Source: Flavobacteriaceae bacterium (GTDB taxonomy: Bacteria > Bacteroidota > Bacteroidia > Flavobacteriales > Flavobacteriaceae). From it: a DNA stretch of 64,000 nucleotides. This document shows, piece by piece, positions 45,004 to 54,600 of the stretch. Both the position numbers and the translations under genes were made by a program. The stretch's first letter is position 1, and each line of letters starts with the position of its first letter. The notes below the pieces were generated by a model. It did not search any database. It was not told the origin of the DNA and saw only the letters and a list, made by a program, of their open reading frames with translations. The stretch lies in NCBI GenBank assembly GCA_017858055.1, contig JAFMCA010000004.1, positions 1 to 64,000 on the forward strand, given 5' to 3'.

Positions 45004-46614
45004 TCAGTCTCCTTCTATTAAACGGAGGGCCTTCTTTACGAAGGGGTCTTCTTGATTAATAATACGCGTGTATAGATTTTCATCAAAAAGCTGCATGGCT
45101 ATAAATGCTTTGATTGAAATCACTAAGCCTTTTTCGTCTTTAATTTCAATAGGGTAATTGTTTGCTGTACAATACTCTTTAAAGGCTTGGATAAAGTCCT
45201 CTTTAAAGGGCAACTCCTCACTAAAGAATTTCGGTGCATTTTCGAATTTATACTTGTCCGTATTCTTGTCTAATTCAAGAAATACAAACCGATCGACTAA
45301 ATTAGAACGCATCATTAATAAATTCCATTCCTCTTCTGGTGTGTTTTGATTACTGAGATAAATGTCAGGGATAATTCCCCCACCTCCATATACCTTTCTG
45401 CCTCCTGGTGTAGTATATTCTAGGCTGTCGTTAAAAGGAACGTTCGAAACATTTTCCATTTCACCGTTTCCATAGCGTTGTTGAACCTCGGCATAGTATT
45501 CGGTCTTATTGGTTGAATCGTAGGGACGCTGAATTGACCTCCCTGTTGGGGTGTAGTACCGAGCCGTAGTCAGTCGAATCTGATCTCCTTCCCCCAAGGG
45601 CATTTGTTGCTGTACCAATCCTTTCCCGAAAGTTCTCCGCCCAATGATCCAACCTCTGTCGTTGTCTTGAATTGCACCTGCAATAACTTCACTTGCTGAG
45701 GCAGAATCTTCATCCACCAATACATAAAGGCTTCCATTTTCAAAAATGCCACCAGATGAAGCTACAGTACGTTCTCGCTTTCCGTTGTTTTCTTCTACAA
45801 TTACTATGGGCATTCCAGAGGCGAGAAAGTCGTCTAAAATTTGCTTTGCTGGAAGCAGATAGCCTCCTGGATTTCCTCTGAGATCCAAAATCAAATGCTT
45901 CATGTCTTGCTGGACAAGCTTTTTCATGGCAGATTGGAATTCCGTATAGGTTGTTTGTGAAAATCGATTGATTTTTAAATATCCAATTGCCTGTTTAATA
46001 ATATAAGATGAAGAAACACTGGGCAAGGGAACAGGTCCTCTTTTAAGATCAAAAACATAGAGGGAGTCCATTTTTTTTCGGTAGACCGTAAGTTGAACGG
46101 GGGCTCCCGATTGACCTTTGAGTTTTGAAATTATTTCCTCATTTGTTTTCTGCTTTGAATAGAGCGTGTCTTGATCTGCGATAAGAATCCGATCCCCCGA
46201 TTTCAATCCTGCCTTTTCACTAGGCCCTCCCTCTAAAACACGAACTACGGCAATGGTGTCATTCATCATAAAAAACTGAACTCCTATGCCTTCAAAATTT
46301 CCTTGCATACTCTCCGAAAGAGCCTGTCTATCTTTTGCGGGTATATACACGGAATGGGGATCAAGTTCGTCCACTATATCCTCAATGACGGAACTGACCA
46401 AACTATCGGTATTGATTTTGTCTACATAGTCCTCAGATAAGTAGGTAATCAACCGATTGAGTTTTTGAATGCTTGGATGAGCAAAACCTACCCGAATATT
46501 TTCTCTATTGAGCCTAGACCCGAATAGGTAACCTATCGCTGAAGATAGCAATACAATTAAAAACAAAAAAATGGTGTTTCTTTTCACAATCCTCAATTTT
46601 AAAGTGGAACACAT
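45004..46614 (-). CDS. C-terminal processing peptidase (S41 family, CtpA-like)
   Basis: This 536-residue serine protease has an N-terminal membrane anchor (about residues 14-33), a PDZ domain (about 105-185, GIGVQFFMMNDTIAVVRV) and the S41 protease domain. The catalytic pair is Ser306 in DSASASE and Lys331 in RRTFGKG, 25 residues apart as in known C-terminal processing proteases. It acts in the periplasm on C-termini of envelope proteins. The ATG used overlaps the upstream deaminase gene by 16 bases; a GTG at codon 10 is a possible alternative start giving MKRNTIF. Confidence 0.92.
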   Translation of the reverse strand: MCSTLKLRIVKRNTIFLFLIVLLSSAIGYLFGSRLNRENIRVGFAHPSIQKLNRLITYLSEDYVDKINTDSLVSSVIEDIVDELDPHSVYIPAKDRQALSESMQGNFEGIGVQFFMMNDTIAVVRVLEGGPSEKAGLKSGDRILIADQDTLYSKQKTNEEIISKLKGQSGAPVQLTVYRKKMDSLYVFDLKRGPVPLPSVSSSYIIKQAIGYLKINRFSQTTYTEFQSAMKKLVQQDMKHLILDLRGNPGGYLLPAKQILDDFLASGMPIVIVEENNGKRERTVASSGGIFENGSLYVLVDEDSASASEVIAGAIQDNDRGWIIGRRTFGKGLVQQQMPLGEGDQIRLTTARYYTPTGRSIQRPYDSTNKTEYYAEVQQRYGNGEMENVSNVPFNDSLEYTTPGGRKVYGGGGIIPDIYLSNQNTPEEEWNLLMMRSNLVDRFVFLELDKNTDKYKFENAPKFFSEELPFKEDFIQAFKEYCTANNYPIEIKDEKGLVISIKAFIAMQLFDENLYTRIINQEDPFVKKALRLIEGD

Positions 46615-47021
46615 TCCAATTCAACACCTGCTTTTTCTAGAAACTTTAATCCACTGGTATCTTTATACGCTTTGGAATATACTACCCGAATAATTCCAGA
46701 TTGGTGGATGAGTTTACTGCATTCTTGACAAGGGGATAAAGTGATGTAAAGCGTCGCTCCTTTGCACGATTGAGTAGAGGAAGCCACTTTCAAAATTGCA
46801 TTTGCCTCGGCATGCAAGACATACCACTTTGTATAATGGTCTTCATCTTCACAAACATTTTCAAAACCACTTGGAGTGCCGTTATAGCCGTCCGAAATAA
46901 TCATGCGCTCTTTTACGATAAGTGCACCTACTTTTTTTCTTTCACAATAGGATAACTGACCCCATGTATCAGCCATTTTGAGATAGGCTCTATCGTACTT
47001 ATTTTGTTTGTTTTCCACCAT
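46599..47021 (-). CDS. dCMP/cytidine deaminase family protein
   Basis: This 140-residue zinc enzyme has the complete deaminase signature HAEANAI (His70, Glu72) and PCQEC (Cys98, Cys101). Sequence and length fit dCMP deaminases of the ComEB type, which make dUMP for thymidylate synthesis. It is the upstream partner of the Ctp protease gene, overlapping it by 16 bases, a pairing that is likely only of operon convenience. Substrate assignment is by family resemblance. Confidence 0.9.
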   Translation of the reverse strand: MVENKQNKYDRAYLKMADTWGQLSYCERKKVGALIVKERMIISDGYNGTPSGFENVCEDEDHYTKWYVLHAEANAILKVASSTQSCKGATLYITLSPCQECSKLIHQSGIIRVVYSKAYKDTSGLKFLEKAGVELECVPL

Positions 47022-47056
47022 TGGGACTAAGATACCAAATTAGGGCTGAACGGTGT

Positions 47057-47632
47057 TTATATCCGTTCAAATATCATCACAAAAACTTGTGAAAGAACCA
47101 CAATCCCGATTAAAAATTCCCATTTAATGCGATTGCTTTTCATGAGTTGTAGTACCAAAAAATTTATCAAAAGAACCCCAGTTACAATGACTATTTGTGC
47201 TAGTTCTACCCCAACGGCAAATGAAAAAAGAGCGAGACTTGCAGCGTCCTCTGGAATCAACATACTAAAATACCTTCCAAAACCAAGACCGTGTATAATT
47301 CCAAAAAGGACCGTCAAAAAAGGGAAGAACCAAGGCGTTTGAGATTCAAAAAAACGCTTGTTAGGAAGAACCAACGGAAGGGTACTGAGCCCTATGGTAA
47401 TGGGTATTAACAATTCTATCCAATAACTCGAAAATTCAATCCCTGCATAAAAATTACCGATCAAGGAAAGGGTATGCCCTAGAGTAAACAGAGTAACCCA
47501 TAGCACAACTTTTTTGACCTCTTTAAAAGTAAAAGGCAACGCCAAGGTGACGATAAAATATAAATGGTCCAAGCCTTGCCAATCAATCACATGACGCAAA
47601 CCTAAATTTGTATAAAAACCGAAAGTCTCCAT
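47057..47632 (-). CDS. HupE/UreJ-like membrane protein
   Basis: This 191-residue protein has about six hydrophobic segments and the motifs GLRHVIDWQGLDHLYFI, LFTLGHTLSL and FGIIHGLGFG, typical of HupE/UreJ_2 proteins with conserved His residues. Relatives are associated with nickel or cobalt permeation for hydrogenase and urease, but no such enzyme is in the window and this subgroup is widespread without them. The ATG overlaps the stop of the upstream DnaJ-like gene by one base. A seven-pair inverted repeat (47047-47069) spans its stop codon. Confidence 0.82.
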   Translation of the reverse strand: METFGFYTNLGLRHVIDWQGLDHLYFIVTLALPFTFKEVKKVVLWVTLFTLGHTLSLIGNFYAGIEFSSYWIELLIPITIGLSTLPLVLPNKRFFESQTPWFFPFLTVLFGIIHGLGFGRYFSMLIPEDAASLALFSFAVGVELAQIVIVTGVLLINFLVLQLMKSNRIKWEFLIGIVVLSQVFVMIFERI

Positions 47633-48354
47633 TACATATTTCTTTCTTTTTGAATGTTTTCATAAGCCTCTTGAACTTTCTGAAACTTTTCTTGAGCTCC
47701 TTTGATCAATGCTGGATCACGAGAAAGTAATTTGTCGGGGTGGTATTTCTTTGCCATAGTTCTGTAGGCTTTTTTCACCTCTGCATCTGTCGCTGTAGGC
47801 TCTATTTCAAGAATTTTATAGGCATTCCCCGTAGCTTTGATAAACATGGCTTTAATACTTTCCCTATCATTTGGACGGATCCCCAAAGCTGCAGCAATTT
47901 GCTCCACTTTATCCAATTCCGTTTGGGAAATCGACCCATCTGCATTGGCAACACCAAAGAGAAAATGCAAAATTTGCAAACGTGTTTCGTACGTGGATTG
48001 ACTGGTGAAAATTTGGGTTAAATCAGGGATGCTTTGTTTTTCTTTTTTTACCTCTTCATTGAACTTTTCGAAAATTGAAGTTGCTCGATCCGAGCCGTAA
48101 TTGGTAATAAAAAAATTTCGGACAAACTGAAGTTCCTGAGCCTTTACCTCACCGTCTGCTTTGATGACCGTAGCAGCAAGTGCAAGTAGATTGAGTTGAA
48201 AAAGTCCCGAATTTTTGTTCTGAGCTTGACCTGAACTCCAGGTGGTGGTGGGTTTAAAAAACTGGTCCATCAACCCTCCGACAATAAAACCTAAAATTGC
48301 TCCAGGAAATCTAAAAAATGAGTACCCTATGAAAGTGGCAATCCATTTGATCAT
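47632..48354 (-). CDS. TerB/J-domain protein (DjlA-like)
   Basis: The ATG at 48354 gives 240 residues; one six bases upstream is also in frame. An N-terminal hydrophobic hairpin (GYSFFRFPGAILGFIVGGLMD) anchors it to the membrane. A TerB-like helical domain follows (about 50-160), and a C-terminal J domain (about 175-238) has the HPD motif in KKYHPDKL. This is the layout of DjlA co-chaperones, which stimulate DnaK at the membrane. It is cotranscribed with the HupE-like gene. Confidence 0.88.
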   Translation of the reverse strand: MIKWIATFIGYSFFRFPGAILGFIVGGLMDQFFKPTTTWSSGQAQNKNSGLFQLNLLALAATVIKADGEVKAQELQFVRNFFITNYGSDRATSIFEKFNEEVKKEKQSIPDLTQIFTSQSTYETRLQILHFLFGVANADGSISQTELDKVEQIAAALGIRPNDRESIKAMFIKATGNAYKILEIEPTATDAEVKKAYRTMAKKYHPDKLLSRDPALIKGAQEKFQKVQEAYENIQKERNM

Positions 48355-48411
48355 ATTCAAAATCTACTTTGTGAATGCAAATTTGAAAAATAAAAACGGG
48401 GCATCAAAACG

Positions 48412-48441
48412 TTTGGAGATGCTATTACTTTATTATCTTTG
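48412..48441 (+). promoter_or_regulatory. Promoter of the bacilliredoxin-plsC unit
   Basis: TTTG at 48412-48415, an 18-base spacer and TATCTTTG at 48434-48441 fit the Bacteroidota promoter. The leader would be very short, about 8 bases, A-rich, before the ATG at 48453. Confidence 0.6.
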
Positions 48442-48452
48442 AAAAAAAAAAT

Positions 48453-48863
48453 ATGTATCCTCCAGAACTAGTAAAACCGATGAGAGAAGAGTTAACCAAC
48501 ATAGGATTTGTTGAATTAAGTTCTTCTGAAGATGTTTCTAATGCCCTTGCAAAATCAGGAACTACATTAGTTGTTGTCAATTCGGTTTGTGGATGTGCGG
48601 CAGCAAACGCACGCCCAGGTGTATTTTACTCCCTTCAGAATGAAAAAACTCCGGATCATCTGGTTACTGTTTTTGCTGGAGTAGATACAGAAGCTACAAA
48701 AAGTGCTCGAGACATGATGGTGCCTTTCCCTCCGTCTTCACCCAGTATTGCCTTGTTCAAAGATGGTGAATTGGTTCATATGGTAGAACGTCACCACATT
48801 GAAGGAAGACCCGCAGAACTTATTGCTGAAAACTTAAAAGCGGCTTATCAAGATCATTGCTAA
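48453..48863 (+). CDS. Bacilliredoxin, BrxA/BrxB family (YphP/YqiW)
   Basis: This 136-residue thioredoxin-like protein has the hallmark CGC motif (Cys46, Cys48 in NSVCGCAAANARP). Family members remove bacillithiol or similar mixed disulfides from proteins. Several Bacteroidota make bacillithiol, so a de-thiolation role is reasonable but not shown here. It has a clear promoter and is followed after 24 bases by plsC. Confidence 0.93.
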   Translation: MYPPELVKPMREELTNIGFVELSSSEDVSNALAKSGTTLVVVNSVCGCAAANARPGVFYSLQNEKTPDHLVTVFAGVDTEATKSARDMMVPFPPSSPSIALFKDGELVHMVERHHIEGRPAELIAENLKAAYQDHC

Positions 48864-48887
48864 AAAGCTCTTTTCTCTCGTATAGGC

Positions 48888-49646
48888 ATGAAGAAAAAAC
48901 TTGCCTTTTTCATCAGCGTAATCTTCTACTTTTGTTTTGGTAGCTTACTTGTTATTTTCCACCTCTTACAATGGATTAGCTTTTATGGATTTGGGTATCG
49001 TGCTCATTTATACACCGTTGAATATTTAAATTTAGGACTGCTGGTTTGCCTAAAAATTTTGGGGACTAAAATCAGTTTTGTGCAAATCGATGCTTTACCA
49101 AAGGACAGGCCGCTGATTTTTGTTGCTAACCATCAAAGCACCTATGATATTCCTCCCATGATTTGGCACTTGAGGAAACATCATCCAAAATTTATAAGTA
49201 AAAAAGAATTGGGTAAAGGAATCCCCAGTGTTTCTTTTAACCTGAGACACGGAGGAGCGGTATTAATCGACCGGAAAAAAACGAAAGAGGCCATGGATCT
49301 CATCTCCGATTTTGGAAAAAAACTAAACCAAAAAAAACGGAGTGCCGTAATTTTCCCAGAAGGCACTCGAAGTAGGGACGGTAGCCCTAAAAAATTTCAA
49401 AAATCAGGTCTTATTTGCCTTTTCGAATCCATGCCTGATGCCTTGATCGTTCCTATAAGTATTGGAAATTCTTGGAGATTCGGAAAAGACAATTACTTCC
49501 CCATGCCTTTGGGGGTTCATCTCAAAATAACGGTTCACCAAGCACGAGAAATCGATCGCAAAAACCCCTTGAAATGTATCGATGAAATAGAACAATGTAT
49601 AGGGGAAGCGGTGCGAAAAAAACAAAACCCTACTCCTTCATTTTAG
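48888..49646 (+). CDS. plsC: 1-acyl-sn-glycerol-3-phosphate acyltransferase
   Basis: This 252-residue membrane-bound enzyme makes phosphatidic acid from lysophosphatidic acid. N-terminal hydrophobic segments (about residues 5-30 and 45-60) precede the catalytic motif NHQSTYD (His82 and Asp87 of HX4D). The substrate-binding motif FPEGTRSRDG follows near residue 157, and IVPISIGNSW comes later. All family blocks are present. Its 3' end overlaps the converging histidine kinase gene by 17 bases (49630-49646). Confidence 0.92.
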   Translation: MKKKLAFFISVIFYFCFGSLLVIFHLLQWISFYGFGYRAHLYTVEYLNLGLLVCLKILGTKISFVQIDALPKDRPLIFVANHQSTYDIPPMIWHLRKHHPKFISKKELGKGIPSVSFNLRHGGAVLIDRKKTKEAMDLISDFGKKLNQKKRSAVIFPEGTRSRDGSPKKFQKSGLICLFESMPDALIVPISIGNSWRFGKDNYFPMPLGVHLKITVHQAREIDRKNPLKCIDEIEQCIGEAVRKKQNPTPSF

Positions 49647-51102
49647 GTAAAACAATAGTAAATGTTGTTCCCTTGTTTGGTGTCGAAACAAAAGTGATCG
49701 TTCCGTTGTGTGATTTGATAATATTCTTAACTATTCCCAATCCCAACCCCATTCCAGCAGATTTTGTGGTAAACTTTGGTTCAAATATTTTACTTTTTAA
49801 ATTCGGAGGAATCCCGCTGCCGTTATCCATAATAGAAATTATGGTTTGTTCAGGTTCTGCAATAATCTGAACCCCTATTTGTGGAGTTTTCTTTTTAGAA
49901 ACGGATTGCAGGGCATTTTGTACAAGATTGGTGATGACCCGAATCCATTGGGTTCGATCAATTTGAAGAAAAACATGAGGTGCATTGGAAGAAAAGACGA
50001 TATATTCTTGCTGAAAAATACTGATCGCCATTTGGGTAACCTCCACCAAATCTGAGTTTTTCATATTGGATTTGGGAAGGGACGCAAAGTCAGAAAATGC
50101 CTCGGCGACCTCACTCATGGTGTCGATCTGCTGTATTAATAATTTTGAAAAATCTTTTAATTTTTTTGCACTATCCGCATCGTTTGGATCAAAGGTATGT
50201 TCAAAACTTTGAATCGTAAGTCGCATCGGCGTCAATGGATTTTTGATTTCGTGAGCTACTTGTCTTGCCATTTCTTGCCATGCATTTTCTCGTTCCGTTT
50301 TAGCTAATTTTTCTGCACTCTCGGCCAGATCGTCCACCATCTTGTTATAGGAATTGATCAAGCTGTCAATTTCTCTAGTAGCGTTTTTTAGGTGTATTTT
50401 TTCATTCTTTTTTTGTAATCCCATCTCTCCCATTCGAACTCGAATCGTTTCGAGAGACCGAGTGACAAATTTGGAAAGGAAATAGGCTATAAAAATTACC
50501 CCCCCTAAAAGAACAATGTATATTTGGTATAAATTTTCTAAGAAAGTATTCAATTCGTTTTCAGAAAAAGAAACGTCTTCAAAGTAGGGGAAAAACAATA
50601 TGCCATAGGGTTTTTGAAATCGATCTTTTAACAAACGATAGGAGGCATGAAATTTATCGATATCTGAGGTATATTGTTCGATATAGCGCCCTTGTTCACT
50701 TTGATTAATTTTCTGTAGTAATAAGGGATCCAACACATAATCATTTGCGATAACTTCCAAAGGGGAATGGTAAATAAACAACGGGCTACCGTCCAAATTG
50801 AAAAGAGAATATTGAATACTGTGTATTTCATTGATTTTTTCAAAATCATTCGCATACTGCTGCCACACACTATCTGGACGATTGTATAAATCGTGTTTTT
50901 CTACTAAATAATCGATATGCCTTTGAATCTGGATCTCTTTTCTGTTCAGCCTACCGAGATGGTAGTTTTCCCTTTGAGATTCATATTGAATACTCGTGGT
51001 CCCCAAAATTAGTAAACCCGCAACGAGTAGCATTAGAATCATTACCGCAAAAAGGCGTGTTCTAAAAGAAAACTTACCAGGAAATTTAAATGCGTTGCTC
51101 AT
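49630..51102 (-). CDS. NtrY-like sensor histidine kinase (orphan)
   Basis: This 490-residue membrane kinase has transmembrane segments at about 17-36 and 193-213 flanking a periplasmic sensor domain, then a HAMP-like linker and a coiled coil. The H box QVAHEIKNPLTPM carries phospho-acceptor His284. The ATPase domain has N box NLVQNALQSV, G1 DNGSGIP and G2 GLGLGIV. The H-box context is that of NtrY kinases. No response regulator lies nearby. Its start overlaps the hemJ stop by four bases, so it is translated from the hemJ transcript. Confidence 0.9.
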   Translation of the reverse strand: MSNAFKFPGKFSFRTRLFAVMILMLLVAGLLILGTTSIQYESQRENYHLGRLNRKEIQIQRHIDYLVEKHDLYNRPDSVWQQYANDFEKINEIHSIQYSLFNLDGSPLFIYHSPLEVIANDYVLDPLLLQKINQSEQGRYIEQYTSDIDKFHASYRLLKDRFQKPYGILFFPYFEDVSFSENELNTFLENLYQIYIVLLGGVIFIAYFLSKFVTRSLETIRVRMGEMGLQKKNEKIHLKNATREIDSLINSYNKMVDDLAESAEKLAKTERENAWQEMARQVAHEIKNPLTPMRLTIQSFEHTFDPNDADSAKKLKDFSKLLIQQIDTMSEVAEAFSDFASLPKSNMKNSDLVEVTQMAISIFQQEYIVFSSNAPHVFLQIDRTQWIRVITNLVQNALQSVSKKKTPQIGVQIIAEPEQTIISIMDNGSGIPPNLKSKIFEPKFTTKSAGMGLGLGIVKNIIKSHNGTITFVSTPNKGTTFTIVLPKMKE

Positions 51103-51635
51103 TCACTTTTTCTTGTTTTCTTGTACAGTTTAATTCCTAAAAACAGGACCACTCCTAGACCGATGAGGCCGAGCATTCCTGAAATCCAATGCATACTGTC
51201 TTTTAAAATTGCCAAAAAAACAATGGCAAACAAAAGTAATGTAGCACCCTCATTCCATATCCGCATGTACGCACTTGAATAGGTCGCTGAATCTTGCTTA
51301 AATTTTAAAAACATCTTATGTGTTTTAAGATGATACAAAAACAATAGAAAAACAAAAAATAGCTTAAGGTGCATCCATGGTTGTAATAGCCACTCAGGCA
51401 TCAAGTAAAGTAACCATCCTGCAAATAGAACAGTCAGTATTGCTGAGGGCCAAGTTATGATATACCACAGCCGTTTTTCCATAATCTTGAACTGAGAAAC
51501 TAGTAGGGCAGCCTCTACTTTAGATTTCTTGAGTGCCTCTATATGGTAAATAAAGAGCCGAGGAATGTAGAATAAACCTGCAAACCAGGTTATTACAAAA
51601 ATTAAATGCAAAGCTTTTACATAGTTGTAATACAC
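51099..51635 (-). CDS. hemJ: Protoporphyrinogen oxidase HemJ
   Basis: This 178-residue four- to five-helix membrane protein begins MYYNYVKALHLIFVITWFAG, with the conserved His10 of HemJ and the motif LFYIPRLFIYH. HemJ oxidises protoporphyrinogen IX to protoporphyrin IX in bacteria that lack HemG and HemY. The presence of hemH, A, C, D, E and F a few kilobases away agrees with this role. It lies six bases downstream of the second BNR gene and overlaps the kinase gene. No hemG or hemY is seen in the window. Confidence 0.85.
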   Translation of the reverse strand: MYYNYVKALHLIFVITWFAGLFYIPRLFIYHIEALKKSKVEAALLVSQFKIMEKRLWYIITWPSAILTVLFAGWLLYLMPEWLLQPWMHLKLFFVFLLFLYHLKTHKMFLKFKQDSATYSSAYMRIWNEGATLLLFAIVFLAILKDSMHWISGMLGLIGLGVVLFLGIKLYKKTRKSE

Positions 51636-51641
51636 GACCTT

Positions 51642-54600
51642 CTATTTTAAGGTTAAATAATCCAAATTTAATTCCGCAAAAGCTGCATTAAATTCTGCCA
51701 AATCTTTTGAAATAAGTTGGTTATAGTGTTGTAGTTGCTCTTCCACTCGTTGGGTCAACTCTTGTCTAACTGCTTCATCTTGTGCGGTTGGTGGAAAGTC
51801 ACTTCCCGTAACCAAACGATTCAGGTGACCGAGTTTATTGGTCAGTCGAATTGGAAAATTTAAAGGATCTTGATTGCTTTTGTTTTGAGTTTGATATAGT
51901 GCCTTTTCGATTTCTGAAAATTCGTTTTTCAAGCCCTTTACCTTTTCTAACAAAGTCGCTGTCTCCTCCATACTACCATAATTCGATTCAAAATCAGTGA
52001 GTTTTTTGGTAATACTTCTAATGTTCTTGATGGCCTTATGGGCTTCGTCCACTGTTTTGTTTACACGATTTACAAACTCAAACTGTTCTTGCATCTGAGC
52101 CACACTAACCTCTGCTCGAGGATCGCTTAAGATGGTAAATTCTTGTTGTTCCGTTTGCCCGTTTCTCTCCAGAATTACCTCGTAAGTTCCAGGAACTGCT
52201 TTTGCACCAGAGAAAGATGCTGACCAAAATATCATCCCGTCCAAGGTTTCCGCTCCCTCATAACGAGTATTCCAAACAAATTGATTTCCGCCAGAACTGA
52301 CCTTTAATACCTCCTCTTTAGAGGCTGTACTATAGGTCTTTATGGTTTTGCCGTTTTTTTCTTTAAAATGCAATTGAATGGTATCTTTTGATTGGTCAAA
52401 ATCTTTAATATTAAAATAGACCACTACTCCATTGGGTAAATTGGTCCCTTCGGTCAAGGAAGGTCTAGAAGCATATCCTTGTGTTCGATAACTGTCTTTT
52501 GGTTTAAATAAATTCATCTCTTTGTTAGCTGTCTTCGCGTCCAACTGGTGAATGACCGTCAGATCGTCTAGTATCCAAAGACTTCTCCCTTGTGTAGCAA
52601 CAATTAAACTGTGCTCCTTAATCGTCAAGTCCGTAATCGGTACAATAGGAAGGTTTAATTGAAATTCGTTCCAACTTAATCCATCATCATGAGAAATGTA
52701 CATTCCTTTTTCTGTCCCTGCATAAAGCAATCCTTTTTTTGCAGGATCTGCCCTTACTACTCTTGTAAAATCTTCAGCTCCAATTCCGTTTGTAATTTTT
52801 GTCCAGGTTTTACCATAATCGGTCGTTTTATACAAATACGGCTGAAAATCTCCCGTTTTGTATAAGGTCCCTGCCACATAGCAAACGGCTGGATCAAAGG
52901 AAGAAGGTTCTACACTATTGACCATCATCCACTTAGGCATTTGAGAGGGTGTTACATTTTCCCAGTTTGCCCCACCATCTCTAGTCAGATGAAGCAGCCC
53001 GTCATCACTACCTACCCACATAAGTCCTTCTTGAAGGGGGGACTCGTTTGCTGCAAAAATGGTGCAATAATACTCTACACTGGTATTGTCTTGGGTGATG
53101 GGTCCCCCAGAAGACCTCAATTTTTCAGGATCATTTCGTGTTAAATCGGGGCTAATAATCTCCCAACTTTGCCCTTCATTTTCAGAAACATGTACATGAT
53201 TCGAGAAGGTGTACAACTTCTTGGGATTGTGTTTACTAAAATGAATTGGAAAATTCCATTGAAAACGGTATTTCATTCCTTCAGCTCCATATCCCATCGG
53301 GTTATCCGGCCAAACATTGATTCCACGTTCACTGTTGGTTTGATGATTGAGTCGGGTTAAATAGCCCCCATAACTTCCTCCATAAACAATTTCATTATTT
53401 AGTGGATCTACAGCGATATGTGCAGATTCTCCACCTGCAGTAGGTTCCCAATCGTCTTCAGAAATTGAATTCCCATCCGAACGGTATTTGACCCTCAAAG
53501 TGGAATTGTCTTGTTGAGCTACATAGATTCGATAGGGAAAGGAATTGTCTGTAGTGACTCGATAAAATTGTGCCGTGGGTTGGTTGTGATAGGTGCTCCA
53601 TGTTTCTCCTCCATCATAAGATATTTGAGCTCCACCATCATCGGCAATGATGAGGCGCTTATTATCTTCAGGGGCTATCCATAAATCGTGGTGATCACCA
53701 TGAGGTGCGTTTTTAGACTCAAACGTTTTTCCCCCGTCTTTCGACTTGTGATAAGAGACATTCATGACATAAACGAGATCTTCATCTTGTGTATCTGCAT
53801 ATATTTTTGAATAATACCATGCGCGTTGTCTCAAAGCTCTACTGTCGTTGATATGTTTCCATGTAGCACCGCCGTCTTCGGATTTATACACCCCGCCTTC
53901 CTCTTTGTTTTCAACGATAGCCCATACTTTTTGTGAATTAATTGGAGAGACTGTAATTCCCATAATTCCCAAGATTCCTGGGGCAAAACCTTCGTTTGTA
54001 CTAATCTCATTCCATGTTTGCCCTTCATCCGTACTTTTCCATAAAGCAGATCCTTCCCCACCGCTGTTTAAGCTGTAGGGTGTTCGGTTTACTCTCCAAG
54101 TGCTGGCATACAAAACTCTTGAATTACTAGGATCCATAACCAATTCAACAGCCCCAGAATGTTCGTTAGAAAATAATACTTTATCCCAACTTTTACCCCC
54201 GTCCATACTTTTATAGACTCCCCGATCTTTTGTGGGTTTATAAATATTCCCCAATACGGCGGCATAAACTATGTCTGGATTAGTGGGATGTATAGCAATT
54301 CTGGGGATGTGCCTTGAATTTGGCAATCCAGAAAAAACCCATGTTTTTCCTGCATCAACAGATTTCCACAAGCCGTACCCAGAAGATACGTTTCCTCTTA
54401 AAGTTACTTCACCACCACCTACGTAAATTACGTTTGGATCACTTTGAGCTACGGCCACAGAGCCGATACTTCCTCCAAAATAACCGTCGGAAATATTTTC
54501 ATAGGTTTGACCCCCATCCTCGGTTTTCCATACTCCTCCCCCAGTTGCACCAAAATAAAATAAATTGGGTTTTCCAGAAACACCTGTCACTGCAGCAGAA

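Noticed and set aside
47047-47069. Seven-pair inverted repeat TGAACGG/CCGTTCA over the stop of the HupE-like gene
   Set aside because: Short stem with a nine-base loop and no T run; could be a weak terminator but not supportable as a feature alone.
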